NCBI RefSeq assembly: GCF_004151245.1
Contig: NZ_JUIW01000007.1
Coordinates: 211,941 to 275,940, forward strand
Reading direction: 5' to 3'
Origin: Flavobacterium beibuense
GTDB taxonomy: Bacteria > Bacteroidota > Bacteroidia > Flavobacteriales > Flavobacteriaceae
DNA length: 64,000 nucleotides
A program made the position numbers and the translations under genes. Numbering within the stretch: the stretch's first letter is position 1; every line of letters starts with the position of its first letter. Under the pieces are notes generated by a model. It had not been told where the DNA came from and did not search any database. It worked only from the letters and a program-made list of their open reading frames with translations. Of the stretch, positions 58,401-64,000 are shown in pieces.

Positions 58401-60538
58401 GCATGCAGGTTTAGTTTGTTGAGGTCTATTAAATCGGCATTCAGCTTAATAGTACCTTTAGGGTATTTACCGTTAAATCCGCCACTGGCTACCAAATCAA
58501 AATCAATGTTAGGATCGTTCATAGAAGCGGTTGCATCAAACTGTCCGTTATTAATAGTGCCATCTACAACGAGGTCTTTATAGATGTAGCTGTTATATTC
58601 TGCTGATATTAGATTTGCATTTACTTTTGCATTGGCTGTTTGAGGATTAAGCCCTTTTCCTTTAACTGTAGCTTTAAGGCTTATTTTACCTATGGAATCA
58701 TTTTTTAAAAGGCTTCCTAAATCAAAATCGGTAAAGGTAGCATCTGCATCATAAGTCTCTGCGTCTTTAACCCTTCGGTCAAAAACAGCCTTTACATTAG
58801 CTTTTCCATAACTGCTGTTGAGGTTAAAATCGGTACTGAAGTTTTCTATAGTACCCTTAAATTTTACTTTTGCGGCTAATTGTTCAGGCAACTGTATATT
58901 GTCGGGTAGTGTACCTTCCGGTAAAAACAGAGCCACATCTTCAGAAGTGGTATATAGTTTCCTTATATCCATATCAAAGTAAGTCTTCTCGATATCAGGA
59001 AGTCCGGTTATCCTTCCACTTGCCTCAATAACTGTGTTACCTATACCTCTTACTTCAAGGTTAGGAATAATAAGGTTGCCAATCTTGCCCTTTATACGGC
59101 TATTGATGTACATAATACCGTTTGGTTCACTTTTAAACGGATTGGTATCGGCAAGGGTAGGCACAAACAGCAATATATCTTTAAAACCTATTCGGCTTCC
59201 TTTTAAATTGGCATCTACTGTCATTTTATTTATATCCTCACTTAACGAAGCTATGGAAGGGTAGGACACAATTATTTTATCTCTTAGTTCTGTTTGAGGT
59301 GTTTTGATATACAGATTGTTAAGTTGTGCCCCTTTATCTGTGTATTTAAAGTCTACTGTAAGCTTCTGGATGTCTACTCCGCTTTTATCTGTTACTGTAA
59401 ATGCATCTATATTGCCCGAGATACTGTCTGTAGCATAAGCCAGATTTTCAGCCTCAAGATTAAAGTTACTTATATCAAGGTGTTTATAATCAATCCCTTT
59501 GTTAACAGGTGCAGAGTTGTTATCGTCAAACTTAAAGGCTACATTTTTAATATCGGTATTATTTAGCCTGAATTTCCAATTGCTTGAAGCTACAACTTCA
59601 GGTTGCTCAGGGAGATTTTCTTTTACCTGTTTTTCAAATTTTCCCAATGCAAGTTGACCTGTAACATCATTAAGCTGAAGCTCTTCTAAATCTATAAGTT
59701 GGGTTTTCAGGTTCACCTCATTAACCTTAACTTTTAGCTTCTTTAAAACAAGTTTTGTATCAAGCTTACTTTCTTTATTATCGTATCCAATATCAATATT
59801 AGCGATATTTATATCTCTTAAGTTAAGCTTTAAATCAGGTTGTTTAGAGGCTTCTTCAGTAACTTTTTGCGAACTTTTAGCTATTTCATCAAGCATACCC
59901 TGTTCAAGAGTAAGTTTTAGTCCGTCGAGGTTTATTTCCGGGATGTCAAAATCGAGGTCGTCAAGATCAAATTTCCTGAAGCGGGTATCAAAATGGGTAA
60001 GGTTTGCCGCGATGTCATTTTTAGAGATATCATCTTTATAAACTACCCTTATCCGGTCAAGGTTAATTTTGTTTACCGATATTTTCATGGGAGCCGAAGT
60101 AGTATCTGTCGGCTTATCACTGGAGAAAGCTTTAATGATATAGTCAAAATTGAAAACAGAATCCTTGTCCCGTTTTACATTGGCAACTATACCCAGTAGG
60201 TCTACAGAGTTTATTTCAAGTTCATTGCTTAACAGTTTAAACAAGCTTATGTTTACTGCTACTTTTTCTCCCGCCAATAATGTGTCTCCCTGTTGGCTTT
60301 CAAAGTAAACACCTTCAAGAATTACTTTTTTAGGAAGTCCTATTTCAATTTTATCGAGTTTAACTTCAGTACCTATTTTGTTTTCCAAATAGGTTATGGC
60401 TTTATCTTTTACTTTATTCTGAATATAAGGTATTTGTAAAAGCAAAACAATAAGAAGGAATAGCCCTATTACAGAGCCAATAATCCAAAGTATAATCTTT
60501 ATACTCTTGCGCAGGTATTTCTTTATCCGGGAGTTCAT
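55436..60538 (-). CDS. tamB: TamB-like translocation and assembly module protein
   Basis: 1700 aa. A single N-terminal membrane helix (about 13-33, IILWIIGSVIGLFLLIVLLL) anchors it in the inner membrane. A very long repetitive beta-rich periplasmic section follows, of the AsmA/DUF490 bridge type. The C-terminal TamB domain (about 1300-1620) contains GRYEFNDGAYRMSFNFL and FLKRKFDI. The last 70 residues are a charged Glu/Arg/Lys tail unlike the domain proper. Works with the TamA-like protein encoded downstream; likely conducts phospholipid or outer-membrane protein transport. Confidence 0.92.
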   Translation of the reverse strand: MNSRIKKYLRKSIKIILWIIGSVIGLFLLIVLLLQIPYIQNKVKDKAITYLENKIGTEVKLDKIEIGLPKKVILEGVYFESQQGDTLLAGEKVAVNISLFKLLSNELEINSVDLLGIVANVKRDKDSVFNFDYIIKAFSSDKPTDTTSAPMKISVNKINLDRIRVVYKDDISKNDIAANLTHFDTRFRKFDLDDLDFDIPEINLDGLKLTLEQGMLDEIAKSSQKVTEEASKQPDLKLNLRDINIANIDIGYDNKESKLDTKLVLKKLKVKVNEVNLKTQLIDLEELQLNDVTGQLALGKFEKQVKENLPEQPEVVASSNWKFRLNNTDIKNVAFKFDDNNSAPVNKGIDYKHLDISNFNLEAENLAYATDSISGNIDAFTVTDKSGVDIQKLTVDFKYTDKGAQLNNLYIKTPQTELRDKIIVSYPSIASLSEDINKMTVDANLKGSRIGFKDILLFVPTLADTNPFKSEPNGIMYINSRIKGKIGNLIIPNLEVRGIGNTVIEASGRITGLPDIEKTYFDMDIRKLYTTSEDVALFLPEGTLPDNIQLPEQLAAKVKFKGTIENFSTDFNLNSSYGKANVKAVFDRRVKDAETYDADATFTDFDLGSLLKNDSIGKISLKATVKGKGLNPQTANAKVNANLISAEYNSYIYKDLVVDGTINNGQFDATASMNDPNIDFDLVASGGFNGKYPKGTIKLNADLIDLNKLNLHAGPLKMRGNMNADITDSNPANLNGSVVIYNFMFATPKDEIILDTIKAFAVSTLERDSISLHSQIADASLVGKYNLAELSTAIKKTVSKYYDITSGEEKAVTEEQYFDFNMRIDNDPIIYQLVPEITRIEPIELKASYNSTKDSLVVKGSIPRLVYGANTVSGGNIDISTQKDSLTYSLVIDEVQNEQFVLPHTSITGNLKDNTLTYRLQVLDRKDEEHYLVAGELRSKENNTEISLYPEGLKLNYETWNVAEDNVIRLGKDGIYANNFELTNEGSTIKLQSQEDVPNSPINVELDDFKIETFTNMIQKEELKLSGTLNGEAELRDLNTNPVFTSNLDITNFAVSKDTIGDIKIKVDNTVANTYTADVNITGNGNDVNLDGTYTATTKSFDLNLDMQKLNMSSVQAFTFGQLKDGKGYLSGNFTVTGTTDAPKVNGNLDFNDIGFRVTQLNSYFSSMNDNIRFSDNGISLNNFSIEDEDKNLMILNGDINTTNYREYAFDMTVDAENFKAVSSTEKDNDVYYGTLYFDTHLNLTGTLENPVVDGSLNIDEDTDFTVVLPQPDPGIADREGIVEFVDEDNVELQQRIKIEETVNQSDVTGIDVAVAIQVNKEAELNLIIDKGNGDYLELKGEAKLNGGIDPSGKTTLTGRYEFNDGAYRMSFNFLKRKFDIQKNSYILWTGSPTDATIDITAIYQVKAAPIDLLGNELSTASPSIRNTYKQKIPFNTILKMKGELLSPELSFDIVLPEGNYGVSTNIINNTQTKLAQLRQQPSDMNKQVFALLLLNHFINENPFSSEAGTSTEAIARQSVSQLLSQQLNNLTSDLINGFELNFDLESTEDYTTGQRENRTDLNVGVSKQLLNDRLKVTVGSSFGIEGPQQANEETTNIAGDVSLDYQLTKDGRYMLRAYRKDEYQVAIQGQVIETGVSFIITMDYNKFKELFHTTEEEKEIKRREKELRERQKEEEKQEEEREAREERERKAAKKENNED

Positions 60539-60633
60539 TTGTTACCCTAAAAGTAGAATAATTTGAACAGTATAATTTTAAAGTTTTCCTAAAATACTTA
60601 CAAAAATGACAGTTGTTAAAAACAGGAAATAGA

Positions 60634-61200
60634 TTACACGTTAATTTCTGTAATCTCAATTGCTTCTCCCGGTTGCAGATTGCCCAATTGAATATTACCA
60701 ATTCGTACTCTCACTAATCGTAATGTTGGAAATCCAACAGCTGATGTCATTTTTCGTACCTGCCTGAATTTGCCCTCGGTAACAGTAATGCTAACCCACG
60801 AGGTGGGGCCGTGGCGTTCATCTCTTATTTTCTTTCCTCTTTCGGGTAAATCAGGAACATTATTTATTTTAAATGCTTTACAGGGTAGTGTAATATACTT
60901 TTTACCCTTAAAGCCAATTTCCACTCCGTTTTGTAACTGTTGAACCGATTCATCAGTTATATCGCCATCAACCTGTGCATAATATTCCTTTTCAACTTTC
61001 TTACTTCTTACAATTTCGCTCATCATACCATCGGTAGTGAGTATAATTAATCCTTCAGAATCCTCATCAAGCCTGCCTATAGCCATTGTCCCTTCAGGAA
61101 AATCATGTAATTCTCCCAAAAGTTTTTTGTTACGTTTTAAATTGTAGACAAACTGGCTTAGGTAACCGAAAGGCTTATATAGTAAAAAGTGATGATGCAT
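60634..61200 (-). CDS. Pseudouridine synthase (RluE/RsuA family)
   Basis: 188 aa. Catalytic motif GRLDEDSEGLIILT with Asp near residue 45; KEYYAQVDG, and GKFRQVRKM near the C-terminus complete the family. No N-terminal S4 domain, which fits RluE-like enzymes that modify 23S rRNA U2457 (position assigned by family only). The N-terminal MHHHFLLYKPFGYLSQ is normal. A TACATTTG -7 element lies 16 bp upstream, divergent from the SRPBCC operon. Confidence 0.92.
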   Translation of the reverse strand: MHHHFLLYKPFGYLSQFVYNLKRNKKLLGELHDFPEGTMAIGRLDEDSEGLIILTTDGMMSEIVRSKKVEKEYYAQVDGDITDESVQQLQNGVEIGFKGKKYITLPCKAFKINNVPDLPERGKKIRDERHGPTSWVSITVTEGKFRQVRKMTSAVGFPTLRLVRVRIGNIQLGNLQPGEAIEITEINV

Positions 61201-61215
61201 CTATTTTGATTTGCA

Positions 61216-61223
61216 CAAATGTA
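61216..61223 (-). promoter_or_regulatory. -7 element TACATTTG of the pseudouridine synthase gene
   Basis: Minus-strand match to TANNTTTG, 16 bp before ATG 61200; no -33 TTG at normal spacing. Confidence 0.45.
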
Positions 61224-61242
61224 AAAAATTAAAACTTTTGTA

Positions 61243-61286
61243 TTGTGTAACCAAAAGGTTTCTTATATTTGTAACCAATCGGTTAC
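61243..61286 (+). promoter_or_regulatory. Promoter and double operator of the SRPBCC-ArsR operon
   Basis: Promoter TTG (61243-61245), 18 bp spacer, TATATTTG (61264-61271). Two dyads bracket the -7 element: GTAACC-AAAA-GGTTTC (61247-61262, one mismatch) and GTAACC-AATC-GGTTAC (61271-61286, perfect), 24 bp apart centre to centre, that is on one face of the helix. They fit autorepression by the ArsR-type protein encoded second in the operon. Confidence 0.75.
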
Positions 61287-61311
61287 TTAAAAATCAATCA
61301 AAATTAAATAT

Positions 61312-61773
61312 ATGGAAATCAAAAATCTTGAAATTAAAGCAGCTATACAGGTTTTAAAGCCTGTTTCTGAAGTTTATGAAGCGATAATTAATCCTGTTCA
61401 AATGTCTAATTATTTTATTAACGACAGTACAGGAAGGATGGAAGAGGGAGTTAACCTTATATGGCACTTTCCTGAAATAAAGGATATTGATGTTCCTGTT
61501 GAGGTAGGAAAGATAGTTAAGGATAAGTATGTTTCTTACCGATGGGATATAGGCGATATAAAAACCCTTATTGAGATGAATATCGAGCCTTATGAAGGAA
61601 ATGCAACCGTAATTACCATAACCGAAAAAGGAATGGAAAATAATGAGGCAGGTATAAAATGGTTAAAAGAAAATACAGAAGGCTGGTCTAATTTTCTTGC
61701 CTGCCTAAAAGCGTGGCTTGAATATGGAATACACTTAAGAAAAGGAGCTTTTGACTTTAGATTTAAAAAATAA
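61312..61773 (+). CDS. SRPBCC (AHSA1-like) domain protein
   Basis: 153 aa helix-grip fold: KAAIQVLKPVSEVYEAIINP, then IWHFPEIKDIDVPVEV and a C-terminal helix with WLKENTEGWSNFLACLKAWLEYG. AHSA1/START-like folds bind hydrophobic ligands or Hsp90-type partners; the bacterial stand-alone role is unknown. It is the first gene of a three-gene operon with an ArsR regulator and a second SRPBCC protein, a recurrent bacterial arrangement. Confidence 0.9.
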   Translation: MEIKNLEIKAAIQVLKPVSEVYEAIINPVQMSNYFINDSTGRMEEGVNLIWHFPEIKDIDVPVEVGKIVKDKYVSYRWDIGDIKTLIEMNIEPYEGNATVITITEKGMENNEAGIKWLKENTEGWSNFLACLKAWLEYGIHLRKGAFDFRFKK

Positions 61774-61782
61774 AAGTAATAA

Positions 61783-62097
61783 ATGAGAAGAGATGTTTTT
61801 CAGGCAATTGCCGATCCTACGCGCAGGGAAATAATTAATATGCTGGCAAAAAAGGAGCTTAACCTTAATGCCGTGGCAGATAATTTTTCTATTAGCCGAC
61901 CTGCTATATCCAAGCATATTAAGATACTTACCGAATGCGGACTTGTTGTTATAAACCAACAGGGTAGGGAACGATATTGTCGTGCCGAGCTGAAAAAACT
62001 TAAAGAGGTGGCAGAATGGACAGAACGTTATAAAGAATTTTGGAATCAAAAACTGGATGCTTTGGGCAGCTTTCTTGAAAACGAACAAGCTAAATAA
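61783..62097 (+). CDS. ArsR-family winged-helix repressor
   Basis: 104 aa. MRRDVFQAIADPTRREIINMLA and the HTH segment AVADNFSISRPAISKHIKILTE are diagnostic. GLVVINQQGRERYCRAE is the wing. The metal-sensing ELCVCDLxxxL motif of ArsR/SmtB is absent, so this is likely a non-metal SdpR-like member. It lies between two SRPBCC genes, 9 bp after the first and 7 bp before the second, and probably binds the two dyads upstream. Confidence 0.92.
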   Translation: MRRDVFQAIADPTRREIINMLAKKELNLNAVADNFSISRPAISKHIKILTECGLVVINQQGRERYCRAELKKLKEVAEWTERYKEFWNQKLDALGSFLENEQAK

Positions 62098-62104
62098 TAT
62101 AAAT

Positions 62105-62536
62105 ATGGAAACAACAACTAAACCATTAACTTTAGAACGCACTTACAATGCTACTGCAGACAGGGTATGGAGTGCTATTACCGATGTCAGCAAAATGAGA
62201 CAATGGTATTTTAACCTTGAAGCTTTTGAACCAAGGGTAGGTTTCAAATTTCAGTTTGCTGCAGGATGTGAAGGCGAAGATGATTATATACATCTTTGCG
62301 AAGTTACTGAAGTGGATGAATGTAAAAAGATTACTTACAGCTGGAAATATGAAGATAGGGAAGGGATGTCATATGTTAGTTGGGAACTCTTTCCTGAAGG
62401 TGATAAAACTAAACTGGTATTAACTCATAAAGGATTGGAAACATTTCCTCCTCACAAGGATTTTACAAGAGATTCTTTCAATGGGGGGTGGACTCACTTT
62501 TTGGGTGCGCTACAAGAATATGTGGAAAACAAATAA
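62105..62536 (+). CDS. SRPBCC (AHSA1-like) domain protein
   Basis: 143 aa from ATG 62105 (METTTKPLTLERTYNATADR). RVWSAITDVSKMRQWYF is the AHSA1 opening helix; FEPRVGFKFQF and HLCEVTEVDECKKITYSW give the strands, and GGWTHFLGALQEYVE the last helix. The ORF is open farther upstream, but that would overlap the ArsR gene by 41 bp. Divergent in sequence from the first SRPBCC gene (153 aa), so they are likely not simple duplicates. Confidence 0.9.
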   Translation: METTTKPLTLERTYNATADRVWSAITDVSKMRQWYFNLEAFEPRVGFKFQFAAGCEGEDDYIHLCEVTEVDECKKITYSWKYEDREGMSYVSWELFPEGDKTKLVLTHKGLETFPPHKDFTRDSFNGGWTHFLGALQEYVENK

Positions 62537-62537
62537 T

Positions 62538-62566
62538 AAAAGAGCCGGTTTATACCGGCTTTTTTA
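62538..62566. terminator. Bidirectional intrinsic terminator
   Basis: AGCCGGT-TTAT-ACCGGCT with flanking A and T tracts; overlaps the last codon of the convergent thiolase gene (62564). Confidence 0.85.
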
Positions 62567-63844
62567 TTTTTCAAGTATTACTGTTATTCCCTGTCCGCCT
62601 GCTGCACATACTGATATAAATCCTTTACCGGAACCTTTTTCGTTAAGTAGTTTTGCCATAGTTGCCAGTATTCGGCCTCCTGTTGCTGCAAAAGGATGCC
62701 CTGCCGCGAGGCTACTTCCGTTAACGTTCAGTTTAGAACGGTCTATAGCCCCAAGGTTTTCATCTAAGCCAAATTCTTTTGTAAGTTCAGGGCTTTCCCA
62801 AATTTTTAATGTTGCCAATACCTGAGCGGCAAAAGCCTCGTGAATTTCATAAAAGTCAAAATCCTGAAGCTTCATACCTGCTTTCTTCAACATTTTTGGA
62901 GCAGCATAAATAGAGGAAAGTAACAGGTTATGCTTGTTTTGAATGTATTCTATAGCGGCTATTTCGGCATGAGTAATATAAGCCAGTACCGGTAAGTTGT
63001 TTTGCTGTGCCCATTCTTCACTTGCAAGTAATATACACGAAGCACCATCGGTTAGGGGAGAAGAGTTACCTGCTGTAAGGCTTCCATTCTCTTTATCAAA
63101 AGCAGGTCTTAATTTGGCCAGTTTTTCGATAGAACTATCTCTTCGCATGTTATTATCAAATAGCAATCCTTTATATGGTGTTATCATGTCGTCAAAAAAG
63201 CCCCTGTCTAAAGCAGAAGCCATTTTTTGATGGCTTTCCAGAGAAAACAGATCCTGATCTTCTCTTGATATTTTATAATATTTAGCCGTGTATTCTGTAT
63301 GTCCGCCCATAGATAGTCCCGTTCCGGGCTCTATATTCATTGGGGCGATAGGGGTAAAGTCTTTTAAATTTATCTGTAACAGTTTCTTTATTTTATCCAT
63401 TGTGGATTTGCTTCGCCTTACAGATAACAGTATAGAACGAATATGCTCATTAAGTACTAAAGGGACATTACTTGTAGAGTCTACACCTCCTGCGATACCA
63501 CAATCCAATTGGCCTAAGGCTATTTTATTAGCTATATACACTGCCGATTCTATACCGGTATTACAAGCCTGTTCTATATCACACGCAGGAGTTTTTGGAT
63601 CAAGAGATGAGGCCAATACACATTCACGCATTAGGTTTATTTCCCAACTATGTTTTATAACAGCACCTCCGGCAACTTCACCTAACTGCTTTCCTGCAAG
63701 GTTGTATTTGTCAATTAACCCGCCTAATGCCGCTGTCATCATGTCCTTATTTCCGGCATTAGCATAAGTTGTGTTTTGTCTTGCAAAAGGAATTCTGTTA
63801 TAGCCTACTATTGCTACTTTCCTTAATTGTTTTCCTGATAGCAT
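62564..63844 (-). CDS. Acetyl-CoA C-acyltransferase (thiolase, FadI-like)
   Basis: 426 aa. Catalytic Cys94 in EQACNTGIE, GHPFAATGGR (active-site His region) and SVCAAGGQGI (C-terminal catalytic Cys) are all present. NVNGSSLAAGHP is the thiolase signature. Length of about 430 aa and sequence style match the long FadI/trifunctional-beta-type 3-ketoacyl-CoA thiolases of beta-oxidation rather than short AtoB-type. Other beta-oxidation genes are not in the window. Confidence 0.9.
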   Translation of the reverse strand: MLSGKQLRKVAIVGYNRIPFARQNTTYANAGNKDMMTAALGGLIDKYNLAGKQLGEVAGGAVIKHSWEINLMRECVLASSLDPKTPACDIEQACNTGIESAVYIANKIALGQLDCGIAGGVDSTSNVPLVLNEHIRSILLSVRRSKSTMDKIKKLLQINLKDFTPIAPMNIEPGTGLSMGGHTEYTAKYYKISREDQDLFSLESHQKMASALDRGFFDDMITPYKGLLFDNNMRRDSSIEKLAKLRPAFDKENGSLTAGNSSPLTDGASCILLASEEWAQQNNLPVLAYITHAEIAAIEYIQNKHNLLLSSIYAAPKMLKKAGMKLQDFDFYEIHEAFAAQVLATLKIWESPELTKEFGLDENLGAIDRSKLNVNGSSLAAGHPFAATGGRILATMAKLLNEKGSGKGFISVCAAGGQGITVILEK

Positions 63845-63888
63845 AATATGATTTTTTATCCTACTAATTTACAAATAAATAAAATGAA

Positions 63889-63914
63889 AAAAGCAGCCCA
63901 TTGGGCTGCTTTCT
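63889..63914 (-). terminator. Intrinsic terminator of the OmpA-family gene
   Basis: AAAGCAGCCC-ATT-GGGCTGCTTT just after the stop of the minus-strand OmpA gene, with T tract on its downstream side. Confidence 0.88.
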
Positions 63915-63935
63915 ATTGGTGGTTTGTTAAGTCCT

Positions 63936-64000
63936 CTATTTCTTCACGATTACAAATTCCGAGCGTCTGTTTTTAGCGTGCTCTTCCTCTGTACATTTGT
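63936..64000 (-). CDS. OmpA-family protein, C-terminal end (partial, runs off the right edge)
   Basis: Only the last 20 codons are in the window, ending CTEEEHAKNRRSEFVIVKK and stop. This is the closing segment of an OmpA-like peptidoglycan-binding domain: the NRR-S/T-EF motif is highly characteristic, and the Arg lies at the meso-DAP-binding site. The upstream barrel or repeats are outside the window. Read by hand from the sequence; too short for a normal ORF call. Confidence 0.85.
   Translation of the reverse strand, partial: KCTEEEHAKNRRSEFVIVKK

Overview
The window reads as a chromosomal segment from a flavobacterium (Bacteroidota, Flavobacteriaceae; Flavobacterium or a near relative). 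Reasons: AT-rich DNA, almost no Shine-Dalgarno sequences, repeated -7 elements of the Bacteroidota form TANNTTTG (sometimes with TTG 17-21 bp upstream), and a gene set typical of the group: BshA for bacillithiol, DUF3667, DUF3570/DUF4266, fused GH3-serine hydrolase, lipoprotein TamA-like/TamB pair, short CheY-like regulators. No rRNA, tRNA, insertion sequence, prophage or CRISPR array was seen. Almost every convergent gene pair is separated by a clear intrinsic terminator.

Layout. 1-6.7 kb (+): end of a HAD-like gene, CCG-domain Fe-S protein, GH3-serine hydrolase, DUF1801, bshA, lipoprotein. 6.8-9.5 kb (-): tight five-gene operon with an ABC ATPase and a tiny membrane protein. 9.6-18.6 kb: acetyltransferases, RhlE-like helicase, hutG and hutI, CorA plus DUF1003, fumC. 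18.8-20.5 kb (+): a small membrane protein, then a fluoride riboswitch followed by a CLC-F type fluoride/proton antiporter. 20.4-24.9 kb (-): a light-sensing locus (bacteriophytochrome kinase, heme oxygenase, two CheY-like regulators, AraC regulator). 25-28.9 kb: CREST-family membrane protein, VOC protein with a regulated promoter and a 9-copy heptamer repeat upstream, HipA-like kinase/DUF3037 pair, two YcxB-like proteins. 28.9-35.1 kb (-): putative extracytoplasmic flavin/thiol redox operon (thioredoxin, ApbE, DUF4266, DUF3570) with its two-component system and a PmrA-box-like operator. 35.2-40.7 kb: NlpC/P60, a divergent LysR/quinone-reductase pair, L,D-transpeptidase, small orphan genes and a possible structured RNA. 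40.7-50.7 kb: peptidase, DUF3667, hydrolases, DUF421, arginine/serine-rich exported protein, SpoIIAA-like and PNPOx-like genes, YihY, NDH-2. 50.7-53.1 kb (-): an XRE-membrane-lipobox-serine hydrolase fusion interrupted by an in-frame TGA, and a small exported protein. 53.1-60.5 kb (-): TamA-like/TamB outer-membrane module. 60.6-64 kb: pseudouridine synthase, SRPBCC-ArsR-SRPBCC operon with two operator dyads in its promoter, thiolase, and the end of an OmpA-family gene.

The strongest functional units are the fluoride riboswitch/CLC-F pair, the phytochrome/heme oxygenase operon, the ApbE-DUF4266-DUF3570-thioredoxin operon with its own regulator and operator, and the autoregulated SRPBCC-ArsR operon. 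The least familiar is the fused transcription factor/lipoprotein hydrolase at 50.7-52.5 kb.
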